A stretch of DNA of 64,000 nucleotides from Owenia fusiformis (lineage: Eukaryota; Annelida; Polychaeta; Sabellida; Oweniidae), in contig CAIIXF020000012.1 of the NCBI GenBank assembly GCA_903813345.2, positions 31,812,501-31,876,500 of the forward strand, in the 5' to 3' direction. Under the pieces are notes generated by a model that saw nothing but the letters and a program-made list of their open reading frames with translations, ran no database searches and had not been told where the DNA came from. The translations under genes were made by a program, and so were the position numbers. Below, piece by piece: positions 34,101 to 45,100 of the stretch (position 1 is the first letter of the stretch; each line of letters starts with the position of its first letter).

Positions 34101-37100
34101 AATGCAGTAATTATGTCAAATATTATATTTACACATTTATGCTAACATTCTACCTAATAATTGTCCTTGGGAAAGTAAAAATACAAATATTTCTATCATT
34201 ATACTTAATTTCAAATTTGCTCATGTTGGTATTTAACCTGATATTGTTGAATGACATCATTTCATCACACAACAAAAAAAACAAAACATACTGACCTGGT
34301 CTCCAAAGATGTTGTATTCCAAGCTTCTCCAAATCAAACACTATTAGTAGTTTATCTATCTTTTTACCAAGCTGAAAAATAAGATTGTGGAGAAGTGACG
34401 AGAACCTGTAGTCTACAAGCAACTAATCAAGTGCTGAAATATGAGATTGCGGAGAAGGGTCTAAAGTCTACATGCAAATAATACCTTGCTGAAATATGAG
34501 ATTGCAGAGAAGGGTCTAAAGTCTATATGCAAACAATACCTTGCTGAAATATGAGATTGCAGAGAAGGTTCTAAAGTCTATATGCAAATAATACCTTGCT
34601 GAAATATGAGATTGCAGAGAAGGGTCTAAAGTCTACATGCAAACAATACCTTGCTGAAATATGAGATTGCAGAGAAGGTTCTAAAGTCTATATGCAAATA
34701 ATACCTTGCTGAAATATGAGATTGCAGAGAAGGGTCTAAAGTCTACATGCAAATAGTACCTTGCTGAAATATGAAAATATGAGATTGCAGAGAAGTGTCT
34801 AAAGTCTACTTGCAAATGATACCTTGCTGAAATATGAGATTGCAGAGAAGGGTCTAAAGTCTACATGCAAATAATACCTTGCTGAAATATGAGATTGCAG
34901 AGAAGGGTCTAAAGTCTACATGCAAATAATACCTTGCTGAAATATGAGATTGCAGAGAAGGGTCTAAAGTCTACATGCAAATAATACCTTGCTGAAATAT
35001 GAGATTGCAGAGAAGAATCTAAAGTCTACATGCAAATAATACCTTGCTGAAATATGTGATTGCAGAGAATGGTCTAAAGTCTACATGCAAATAATACCTT
35101 GCTGAAATATGAGATTGTAGACGAAGACCTAGTAAAATATGGCATTTTGAGAAATGAGGAGAGATGTCACTTTTATTGATTCAAAAAGCGATTTAGTCAA
35201 TAAGGATATTACATGTATTGACTTCAGCAGACAGTGCAGCAGACCAAAGGGCATCCCTGAGAAAGATTTCACCAGTTAATTAACTGTGCAAAAATGGATG
35301 CCCCATGTACGATTTGAACCCGAGCCCTCTAAGTTCCTAATCTAATGTTCAACTCCTGAGCTACAATAGCCTACGTTAGAGAAGATAAGGGTTGGTAAAA
35401 ATTGCTAGGCTGTAAGGAATGTTAATAGGGAGACTAAATAAGTATAATTTTGAAGAATGTGAACATATAAAATCATGGTTCCCTGACCTTTATTTGCAAT
35501 AGTGAAAGTGTAATAAGGAAAATAAGTGTTTATTAGGTCCTGTATGAACTCATGGAAAAGAAGAGGACGATAATTCCTGGGGATCATAAAATTACACATT
35601 CCCGATCCTGTTCTCAAATACATATGTTACTTTACCTCTCTAAAGAAATGCCTCTATATGTATTCAATAGAGAACAGCACCAACCTTTTGTGACTGCTCT
35701 GCCATCTTTCTGTAGCATTGTTCAACACATCTGACTTTGTATTTAATAATGTCACTCTTCTTACTGGAGTAGCAGATACCTGGAAAGTGAGAATTTTTGC
35801 ACATGCTTTTGAAATATGAAAAAATGGCCATCCTTAATATAATGCCAATCATGAGAGATCACCAATAGTGGTTGAAATGTATCAAATTGATCTTGAAATT
35901 CAACTTCAACTTGAATAGTATTTTAGAATAAAGTGGAAACTTGATGTAAACAGTTATGGTAAAAGGCAAGTGTATTCTAAGTAAGTGTACAGTTTACAGC
36001 TATTGAATGAGTGAATGAATGAGTGAGTGAATGAGTGAGTGGATCTAGTAAGCTAATCTTACCTTTTAAATCGATGCAACCATAGGGGTCCCACCATATT
36101 GGGCAGCCCTCCTTATCAGCCCCCATTACACCGCCTGTATAATATATTCTACACACCTCAGGAGGGTTGAAGTCTTCAAATATTCTGTCAACACCCAGTT
36201 CTTCTCTCCACTTCAAGTTCTGTAAGATAGAGTTTGAGAATTGCGATTTTTGAATAGTGAAATCAGTTTGAGTAAAGATGTGAGGTTAGAGTGGTGAGGT
36301 TAGTTTGAGTGAAGAGATAAATTTAAGCGGTGAGGTCAGTTTGAGTGAAGAGGTTAGTTTAAGTGGTGAGGTTAGAGTGGTGAGGTTAATTTGAGTGGTG
36401 AGGTTAATTTTTAGGGATAAAGTTAGATGGTACCAGTTAGATAGAGAAGAATAGTTTGAGTGATGAGTTAAGTTTGAGTGAATAGTCAAATTTGACAAGT
36501 GAGGTTAGTTTGAGTGAAGAGGTCAGTTTGAGGTAATGTTTGAATCAATTTTAGGATATTTGTTATAGAATTGATTAAAATATAACTTTCTTACACTTCG
36601 CAACATATCTGCTGATTTCTTCAAGTCAAAATCTCTAGCTGAAATGGAAAAAACATCATTAAAATAAACAAGCCAACGAACAAACAAACAATAAAGAAAT
36701 AAACATTTATTTTAAAATTGTTTGGTTGAATAAAAATCAACTAGGGACTTTCCTGAATTAAAACATGACAATTAACAGAGTAACATTTTGCACTATAGAA
36801 ATACATGACAGTTATTGCAATTTGGCAAATTGAAAGTGATTAAATGGGCAAATGGGCAAGAAAGTAAGTGATTCAATTAAGGCTTTCTATATATTCCAAA
36901 AGTATTACTCAGTCCAAAGAAATATTCCTTATATCCCTACCTCTGAGCCACCTGAGTAAATAATGGTCATCGTGATGGGGCTTTATGACATCACAGAGTT
37001 CTTCTTTAAACTGAAAATACAAAAGTCGCTGAATATTATAAGCAGAAATGACATATCTTAGAGAATTTGAGTTTCATTAAAGATGCAACAAAGATGATTG

Positions 37101-38792
37101 TTAGAAGTAACTATCTGAGAATATTGTCACATTTTTCAAAATAGTCCAACAGATCTGACTTTATTCTTGGAAAATCCTTCAATCTGCAACACTTTCGAGC
37201 ATAAATTTGAAAAATCAGATTTCCTCTTTCTTATTTGAATGAACTAATGCATTTATATCTTCAATAACTTCCACTGCATTTAGACATATAATTCTTTCAG
37301 GGCTCTCCCCAGGAAATATTTAGAGTGTGGTGCTAACATCTTCAGAATAACCGTTCAATCGTGATAAATCAAATTTATGTTACATGTATGTTTTATCCTT
37401 TTACATGCTATTATTGTATTTTCAGTCAAGTTTAGACTGTGGAAACAGTCAAGATTTGCCAATAGGGTATGGCGGGAGCAAAATAGAGTGTGGTGCTGCG
37501 CCACAGTCTAAAAGCCTGGCGAGAGCCCTGTCATTTCTGAGATAAGTAATATTGGCATGCATCTTTAGAAACATTCCTGTTCCTTTCAACATTTTGTACA
37601 ATGTTTATCGCTGTATACTTCTGGACAATAATCACGTTTTTATAAGTAAAATCCTGGTGTTATTAAAAAGAGTAGAAGGAAAGGAGATGAGTTGAGAATA
37701 AATTTCAAAAAATGGCAAAATCGCCTAATTAAGTAGCGCCATCTAAATGAAAGCCCATGGTAGCGAAAAATTAACCTAATCTACAGTATTAGTAACACAA
37801 ACAAAAAAAGATTGATATTGCAACAATGAATATTCAATAAAAATTTATTCTTATATCCAATGAACAACATTCAATTCAGAATATTATTCAAAGGATACAA
37901 TAACTAGAAACCGTTAATATTAATTATATTACATTCATCTGCTTGGTATTTATTACCTTCATTTGACATTAAAAATAGAAATAGTTTTTCATTGTAAAAT
38001 CAGCATTTATTCTGCTAGACAATAAGCTTTAATGATTGCTATAACAAAAATGATTTCAATTTAGTATTAATATTAGCAACGTGTACATGTATGAATGTCA
38101 TGGTGTTTTTATATTGAGTTATTTTGGTAAAGTATATTAAAAGTGGCCACTTCACCTGTTCATGTAATACATGTATATCACAAAACTATTTGTTCTTCTG
38201 TTCACAACCTTTATTTTACTAAACTTGATGTTTAAGATCCTGGCTGGATGTAACAGTTGAAAAAGGATCCATACAGGATCAGAAACGTCCTGTTTAGTTA
38301 AACAAAGGTTGTGAAAAGAAGAAAAAAATAGTTTTGTGATTTTGTGATGCGTACTGATGTTGAACTGACTTGACGGACAGCCTCGGTATTTTACGGATAA
38401 TATACAGTTGATAACAGAAATATGGCTCCAATTTCGACCACAGTCAGCATCATCTATCAAATATCTAATAACTGATTTATTGAACGATACATGTAGTGTT
38501 CACTGTGGTATCTTACTATATTTGCACATAGGCATCATTAGATTGATGTCGGGAGACAGTGTAATCGACGAAAGACATAAGCCAGGGCTTATACAAAATA
38601 CCTTTATAAAGGACTGGGAATATCAAGTTTTGCATAGCCATCAATCTAAAGATGGCTATGTGCAAATATATAGTAAGTGGTATCGACCCCAAAGTCAAAA
38701 TTCGTGGGCGATAATATGTGAAATTAATTATTTCTTACTTCTTGAAGCGTCGCTGCCTGCTTTGGGCTCAGATCACCAAGTTCTCCAGACAT
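28125..38792 (-). CDS. SEC14-like lipid-transfer protein, copy B (CRAL-TRIO + GOLD)
   Basis: Eleven minus-strand exons agree in phase: 38739-38792 (ATG at 38792), 36941-37010, 36595-36638, 36063-36219, 35685-35779, 34296-34371, 32629-32709 (or 33338-33418), 29950-30140, 29384-29529, 28804-28970, 28125-28270 (stop at 28125-28127). The product is about 408 aa, the usual length for SEC14L2-type proteins. The N-terminus MSGELGDLSPKQAATLQE is typical of the family. CRAL-TRIO-N follows (YLLRWLRARDFDLKKSADML). The CRAL-TRIO fold is at about residues 75-260 (GADKEGCPIWWDPYGCIDLK, LIVFDLEKLGIQHLWRPG, YPETLK, APRIFPVIYNLVKPFLSEN). The GOLD domain is at about 270-390 (RVNCHMVPEDGNVEC, GIYVFRFDNSYSYLKSKKV). 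It is a tandem paralogue of copy A but with different intron positions. It probably binds a hydrophobic ligand in the cytosol; the ligand cannot be read from sequence. Confidence 0.92.
28490..28698. repeat. MITE with ATACTGTATAAGTGGT ends, copy 2
   Basis: It lies in the last intron of SEC14-like B and is nearly identical to 25516-25724, so this is a recently active or recently duplicated family. Confidence 0.8.
30201..31262 (+). mobile_element. Mariner-like transposon relic in SEC14-like B intron
   Basis: TIRs CAGGGTGATCACTAAGTTCT and its inverse (AGAACTTAATGATCACCCTG) are flanked by TA at 30199 and 31263. The plus strand around 30625-30930 encodes a broken transposase C-terminus. TLEELGFTQV, then (E)PYSPD, then after a small duplication APLGF, MRGHKFDSDKEL and a premature stop correspond to the catalytic-domain tail of Tc1/mariner transposases. 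At 1062 bp it is shorter than an intact mariner and inactive. Confidence 0.75.
31320..31830. repeat. Purine-rich decayed inverted repeat in SEC14-like B intron
   Basis: GGGAGATATGCATATCT and GGGAGATATGGCGGGAG words, with AGTTCTC/GAGATA motifs in both orientations, indicate a decayed repeat. Its open frames do not resemble a known protein. Confidence 0.3.
32629..32709 (-). CDS. SEC14-like B alternative exon 7b
   Basis: This 81-nt, phase 1-1 exon encodes IELAQALFVILEDFYPET and continues to CLICN. It corresponds to the segment before the conserved APRIFP block. It has an acceptor at TTTCCAG and a GTAAGT donor. Its partner at 33338-33418 has the same length and phases, so only one should be used per transcript. 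Confidence 0.85.
32787..32972. repeat. 'GTAGCCAGG' MITE with intact ends
   Basis: Ends CAGGCCCGTAGCCAGGAG and TCCTGGCTACGAGCCTG are inverted repeats of about 17 bp. The interior carries the family words CAGTTTTTCACCATTCTGAG and GTGAACCCCCTGG. This is the best-preserved copy of the family here, inserted between the two alternative exons. Confidence 0.75.
33099..33269. repeat. Fold-back hairpin between the alternative exons
   Basis: Arms of about 60 bp, CAGTCACATTTGCTCTATGG ... AGCTTCTCAAAATCGA and the inverse of CTTGATTTTGGGAAGCTACA ... GATCAAATGTGACTGAGAC, pair across a loop of about 50 nt. Confidence 0.6.
33338..33418 (-). CDS. SEC14-like B alternative exon 7a
   Basis: This 81-nt, phase 1-1 exon encodes LEIFNGVLEIFESRYPETTK and ends NIILFN. 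It aligns residue for residue with exon 7b (shared YPET core) and has a TTTCAG acceptor and GTAAGA donor. It is stop-free with conserved splice sites, so it is likely used as the alternative to 32629-32709 rather than being a relic. Confidence 0.8.
33760..33960. repeat. Direct tandem duplication in SEC14-like B intron
   Basis: Two copies of about 110 bp share AAAATGTGATATCAAATAAA, TGACTTGAATAAGGGTAA and CATCAACAAACACAATTACA. Confidence 0.7.
34372..35125 (-). repeat. 55-bp minisatellite starting at a splice acceptor
   Basis: About 13 copies of a 55-bp unit (GCTGAAATATGAGATTGCAG, then AGAAGGGTCTAAAGTCTA, then CATGCAAATAATACCTT). The first, diverged unit starts at the acceptor of the SEC14-like B exon ending at 34371 and continues into the intron. 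Units start at 34433, 34488, 34543, 34598 and so on; one unit has an 8-bp insertion near 34770. On the gene strand every unit carries ATATTTCAG (acceptor-like) followed at once by CAAGGTATTA (donor-like). Confidence 0.9.
35277..35350 (-). pseudogene. tRNA-like sequence (tRNA pseudogene or SINE head)
   Basis: On the minus strand TAGCTCAGGAGTTGAACA resembles an A box, and GGGCTCGGGTTCAAATC at proper distance resembles a B box and T arm. The 5' GCTATTG and the 3' side do not pair as an acceptor stem. It is therefore a tRNA-derived relic or SINE head rather than a working tRNA. Confidence 0.4.
35998..36045. repeat. GAGTGAAT/GAGTGAGT microsatellite
   Basis: A run of imperfect tetranucleotide GAGT/GAAT repeats just inside the intron after the exon starting at 36063 (gene strand). 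Confidence 0.8.
36270..36535. repeat. GTGAGGTTAGTTTGAGTG degenerate minisatellite
   Basis: About a dozen imperfect units of GTGAGGTTAGTTTGAGTG and GAAGAGGTTAG lie in a SEC14-like B intron, starting about 50 bp from the exon ending at 36219. Confidence 0.8.
38177..38340. repeat. Fold-back hairpin, about 48-bp arms, in SEC14-like B intron 1
   Basis: ATCACAAAACTATTTGTTCT ... CACAACCTTTATTTTACTAAAC pairs with the inverse of GTTTAGTTAAACAAAGGTTG ... AATAGTTTTGTGAT across a loop of about 65 nt. Confidence 0.7.
38507..38684. repeat. Second fold-back hairpin near the SEC14-like B first exon
   Basis: CTATATTTGCACATAGGCAT ... TAGATTGATG pairs with the inverse of CATCAATCTAAAGATGGCTA ... TGCAAATATATAG. 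The right arm ends about 55 bp from the first exon's donor. Confidence 0.7.
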
Positions 38793-39100
38793 AATAAGTG
38801 CTTCTCTATATAACCAGATATCTAATCTTACAGAGAAAACATTGTAAATATAATATAAACATGAATAAGTTACGCCCGATCGATTTTGTTTTTTTCTGAA
38901 CACTGACAAGACATAGACTATGCCAACTTTACAAAATGAAGTTTGTGATTTTTATGTACTTTAGAAAGACTAAGATGTATAATTTATGTATAATTTTTTT
39001 CAATAAAATTTATAAGAATAAATATGCTGATTATAATATAATTTTGATCAATTATGATATAAAAATATTAAATAGTAATTTCTTGTCATGAAATGCAAAA
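38793..39100. promoter_or_regulatory. Divergent promoter region between SEC14-like B and NFATC2IP homologue
   Basis: The two start codons (38792 minus, 39101 plus) face away from each other across 308 bp, so the two 5' UTRs and promoters must share this AT-rich interval. No TATA or Inr assignment is secure. Confidence 0.5.
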
Positions 39101-42100
39101 ATGGCGGAAATACAAATACTCGAAGAAGATTCTCCCTGTTCAAAGGCTATATCTTGTCAGAATGAGGCAAATGTAAGCATGAATGCTAATCAAATGAGTC
39201 TTATTAGTCTTGGTCATAGTTTGGAATGTGAATTATTGTCTCGATTTGCATAATTTTCTCCAAATAAATGTTGTCAGTCAGTGTCAGATTTTTTCGATCT
39301 CCAACATCATGAACCAAGGGCAAAAAATGACATCACTCCCTCAAAAATGTCATCACTCTTCTCACTTTGATTATTTAATATATGAATGGAGGATCAGATT
39401 TATTTTCCAAAGACATGGGTAATTGGAAAGAGTATATAAATCGGTGTCTTGGATTTGCTTTCAGAAAAGTTCAGACTCTGATAGTGACGAGAGTATTCCC
39501 ATAGTGAAGAAACCACGAAAGACACGAAGAAGGATACACAAGGCTGCTGCCACTATAGATCTCGATGATGACACTCCCATCTATGAGAACAAAGGCAAAG
39601 AGACCTTTCATGATATTGGAATGAACCTTGGAAATGTTGACAAAGAAATAGCAGATGAGGACAAAGGTAAACTGTTGATAAAATTATTAATACAAAAATA
39701 TCAAAGAACAGAAGGGAATTAGAACTGATTTGAAATTCATCTCACTGCATTTGAGATTTAACATGGAATAGGATAAATTATATACATGTTTAGATGGTAG
39801 TTACTAGAATATATTTTCAATGGGAGGCCAACAATTGAATTTTACCACGGCCTTCCTAGTATGTTAAATATTGTTATATAAAATTATGCAAAAAAATAAA
39901 ACTTAACCTTAAAATATATTTTCAATGAAAATTTGCAAGGGTCAAGTTGCATAGTTGGCAAAATATTAATTTCAATCTCACCCTATGCTTAGTGAGCGGA
40001 CCTAATTTCAAGGGTGATGGTAAGACGAGGCATGGCGCCCAAAAACCAAAGAATATTAGTACCATAATCTTTTAAGTCGTATTATTGCAGCATTAGGTGA
40101 TGATATTGTGATATTTTATGCTGTTTTAGAAGTGAAAGATGTTAAACTATGCATACTGTTTGTTTTACATCCAATAAAACGAATAGTTAAGATGAAACAG
40201 TCGTTTAAAGATACAATTTTAATTTACCGCAAGAAATTACAACATAATATTGTCAATATGTCAATAATTCCTGATCGATGTCACATATTAAGATATATGT
40301 ACCTAGATATGTTTTATTTTTTCATATATGCGAAATAAGGCGGTCTCTAGTTATGTACATCCAATACAAAATGAATGTTTACTATTCGGCGATCAGAATT
40401 TCGATGACGAGCGATGGCGATGTAATTTGCGAAGAAAGCATCAGTGCACCTAGTTACAGGCCAGGTTTGGGCGCCATGCATCGTCTTTACCATCACCCTT
40501 GAAATTAGGTCCGCTCACTAAGCATAGGGTGAATCTGTAGAGTCAAGTTGTCACCTTGATAACTGTGCAACACTTGGATGGATTGTTGGTTATACATTGT
40601 ATAATGCAGTGCAGTTATATGAACAACTGTGTTTTGATTGGCTGTAATGGGACACACCTTGCCTAGCTATGTGTGAATTGCAGCATTATATCAATGATTT
40701 TATCTTTGAAATTATTTATATATAAAGGAGAACCTGTGTAAGTGGAACACCCTTGGGACGACTAAAAAGGTGTTCCACTTGGTAGGTTTTTTACTTACAG
40801 AGGTTCATTAACATAGAGAAGATAGGTCATGGGATTTTAAAAACATGGTTCCACTTGTGAGGTGTTCCATTTACAGAGGTGCTCCACTTGCCAGGTTCTT
40901 CTGTATATTTATATACAGTTAAACACTCTGGGATTCTTTACCAGATATTGATAGTTCTGAAGACCATTGTTTTGATACATTGCAGATACCTATGAAGAAG
41001 ATATTTACTCAAAGCCACAGAGCAGAGCAAAACCACTCAATCAGAGGAGAACATCACACAATAAAAACATCATTCCGAAACCACACTCGTCTGAGGTTAT
41101 AGCCTGTAGCAGTGACGAGGATGACTCGCAAAAACGGTACTTATTTTTCTATATTTTGAAGATTTAAGGCAGAGTCAGGAATATTGAAAAGGCTTGTTGT
41201 CATAATGTGCTGATGGTCTTGTTGACAGTTCGCCATAAGGAATCTTGACATTAAAGATACGACAAAATGTTTTTTCTTGAATAACTTCACAAATCAACAT
41301 CATACCACTGATGTTTTGGAGATATTATATTTGAGATGATATAAAATGAAAATATATAATTAGGATGTAGGTTAATTGTGTTGCTTACAATTTTGATTAT
41401 GATTTTTTTGTAGCAAATATTTGACCTTGCAGTTAATACTGCAGAAATGACAACACAACAGTAATTGTTTGAAAATACAGCCAATAAAACTTGCCCTAGT
41501 ATTTCATTATTTATTGTCACTACATCTAGTTATGCAAGCCTCACTTGGCCATACACTCTCAACTATGTAACACCTATGTACGTCAATTCATATATGTCTG
41601 TCAAAATGGCTCATAATGTCAAATTGACTGAGCCACAGATTTAAATATTAAGAAAATAAAAAAACTGCATTGATTTTGTTCTTCTTTTTTTATTTTAGTG
41701 TATCTCGACAGAAGGAGTTAAGAAACTCCCCCTCACCCCCATCACCCCCCTCACCCCCTACGTCAATTCATATATGTCTGTAAAAATGGCTCATAATGTC
41801 AAATTGACTGAGCCACAGATTTAAATATTAAGAAAATAAAAAAACTGCATTGATTTTGTTCTTCTTTTTTTATTTTAGTGTATCTCGACAGAAGGAGTTA
41901 AGAAACTCCCCCTCACCCCCATCACCCCCCTCACCCCCTACGTCAATTCATATATGTCTGTAAAAATGGCTCATAATGTCAAATTGACTGAGCCACAGAT
42001 TTAAATATTAAGAAAATAAAAAAACTGCATTGATTTTGTTCTTCTTTTTTTATTTTAGTGTATCTCGACAGAAGGAGTTAAGAAACTCCCCCTCACCCCC

Positions 42101-45100
42101 ACCACCCCCCTCACCCCCTACGTCAATTCATATATGTCTGTAAAAATGGCTCATAATGTCAAATTGACTGAGCCACAGATTTAAATATTAAGAAAATAAA
42201 AAAACTGCATTGATTTTGTTCTTCTTTTTTTATTTTAGTGTATCTCGACAGAAGGAGTTAAGAAACTCCCCCTCACCCCCATCACCCCCCTCACCCCCTA
42301 CGTCAATTCATATATGTCTGTAAAAATGGCTCATAATGTCAAATTGACTGAGCCACAGATTTAAATATTAAGAAAATAAAAAAACTGCATTGATTTTGTT
42401 CTTCTTTTTTTATTTTAGTGTATCTCGACAGAAGGAGTTAAGAGACTCCCCCTCACCCCCACCACCCCCCTCACCCCCCTCAGGCTACATGGGATTGCAG
42501 ACCAGGCAGCATATACCAAAGAAGCTGACAAAAGCAATAAGGTATGGGTACAGCATAAACAATATTTTAATTTAAAGTATGACCTGATCGATTGCAAACT
42601 TCATATTTGCACATTTGATGAGATATACCATTTGTGGCATATTGTGAAATTATTTAATTTGCAATCAATTCAGGTCATAAGCGTATTTTGGTATTTGTGT
42701 GATAATCAATTGAAACTAATCAACAGATCTCAACAGATTGGCAGAACTAAATTTTAACATTTCCAACACAGATCAGCAGTCAGTTGCTCTTATAGCTGAT
42801 AGATCACTGGTTCACAAAAATGCCATTAATGGCTCCATGCAAAATTTGAAAATATGTTTTTATCATTCATTTACAGCTCAATAATTTAACTCTTTTCTTC
42901 CAGTGCAATTGATAAAGTAACAAGTTTGAGAAACACCAATCCATCCTGTGGTCCTAATGGTGACATGAACACATCATCTGATATCATTGCAGTTGAGTCC
43001 CCCATGAAGGACCCGGATGAACGAGACTTGGATGTCAAGTTTAAAGGCAGGGAAGGAGTTGAACGTTATTCCATGAAATATGTAAGCATTAACCTGAGAG
43101 GTTGGGATATGAAATATATTTCATAGAAATATCTCATACCCTTGGTACAAAGGACCTTATATACCCTCCATTGGGGTCTCCCCATGAGAAAAAAATAATT
43201 CATCTGATTTTTCAAAATAAAAATACTGCTTTTATTATTACATTTATATGTACACTAGTATCTTTTTGACCTATATTCAGCACTGTATTGATGAATGGGC
43301 CACTCATTATAAGGGCCAATATTCAATCATAAAGTGTACAGGGGTCGAGATGCCAAACCAGGAAGTGTTTTTGTGTCTGTCAAAATCCATTTGCATCCTA
43401 CACATCCCTACATCTTATCCAAATATGTTATTAATTAATGAAACATAACAGTATAATCTTTGGATTTACAAAGTTGTATGGGATTTCATAAGTGTAAAAG
43501 TTGCTTTTGAAGCATTTTCCTATAGTCATCTTGTAGGAAAAAAATGATGAAAAAAATGTCTAATCCTTTAATTTGAAGTATGACCTGAATCGATTGCAAA
43601 CTTTATATTTGCACATCTGATGTGATATACCATTTGTGTCATATTGTGAAATTATTTAATTTGCAATCGATTCAGGTCATAGTGTATTTTAGGTATTTTT
43701 GTGAAAATCAATAGAAACCAATGGCCTCCATTGGAATCTGATGATATCCACATGTTAAGTCAATGGAGCACATCCAATGGCAAGTCAATACACCCTTGCT
43801 GAACTTAATGACCTCAACCTCAGCCCATGTGGGTCCAAACGCTTAAATATTTTCCACAGTATTATGTGACATTGTATTCTTTATGTTACACCTAAAAATG
43901 ATTCATTTTGTTCATGGGGAGATCATAATGGCGGGTGCACTAGATCCTTTTTGTTCTCAAAGCACCTCCATTTTGCAATTCTTTTGCAATACTCATTCAC
44001 TAATAATTCAATACTAATTAGGTACCAACATTTTGTGCACATTCATCCTGATTTTGTACAAACATCCATCTTCAATCATTGTGGTTAGAGTTACACAATG
44101 GGTTTAATTGCTTTGTTAAGACTAAAAAATTGTAACTGTAGCTTGAAAATTCCATGCTTTTCTTGTACTTACTTTTTTCTATGATAGTCCACAAGACCAG
44201 GAAAAAACCAAACGCCCTTATCAACATCGTTCCTGTTTAGAAATACCAACGAAGGATTTTTGAGGTAGTAATATGGGCATGGAACTCTAACAATGTACGA
44301 ATATTTGAATATATGATTGCAGAAGCAGAATTTTCAACTTGTATTCGAGTGCATATGTGAGAGAAATGGCGTCTCTCAGGATGAGGTTGTTGTCTTCCTC
44401 GGGGACAGAACGGTTCAGAGTTACGATTCTCCAAAATCTCTGAACTTAAAAATTACAGATATAATAGGTAAATGTTCAACTTATTTACAATGTATTTACA
44501 GTAACAGTGACGAGTCAATTACTATGCCTGATCAAACTCCAATGAGACCAACCAAAAGTGTTTGGATTGACGTTTGTTCATATTCATGTTTCTTGAACAT
44601 TGTTATGTAGAGTAAAATTAAAATTGGGTCAGAAAACAAACTTTCACATTGATTTTTGTTCAGGTTAGAGAGATGTTTGAATATACTGTACATACCAGAA
44701 TATACAGATCCTACAGGCCAGCTTTTGCTTAGAGGGGTTCATTTTTTTAAAAATTCCAGGGGTTCAAATTTGAAATGTTGGCCACAATCACTTGAAAAGT
44801 GTTCAGAATGGTGAAAAATGCACGATTTGAAACAATATTTGGTTAGGGGGTCAGAGGATTTGCTTGCACTCCTCTAACCCCCCCCCCATGTATGATTAGC
44901 CAATCAGAGAACAGTATTTTGCCTGTTAAAGCCATGCTTTTATCTTTTAGAATACAGAATTGCTCAACGTGGTGACCAGGACACGTCATTGAATAACAGC
45001 TTAGATCCATCTGTCATATCTCTACACCTTCAAGGCCAGAACAGAAAGCAGAAACTTACAATACCTGTTAATATGGTAAGCAAGAAATATCTGTTTTTAT

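Noticed and set aside
41581-42479. Assembly artefact as the explanation for the five identical 180-bp units
   Set aside because: Not ruled out, but a few substitutions distinguish units (for example TCAAAA versus TAAAAA, ATCACC versus ACCACC), which argues for real copies; long reads should confirm.
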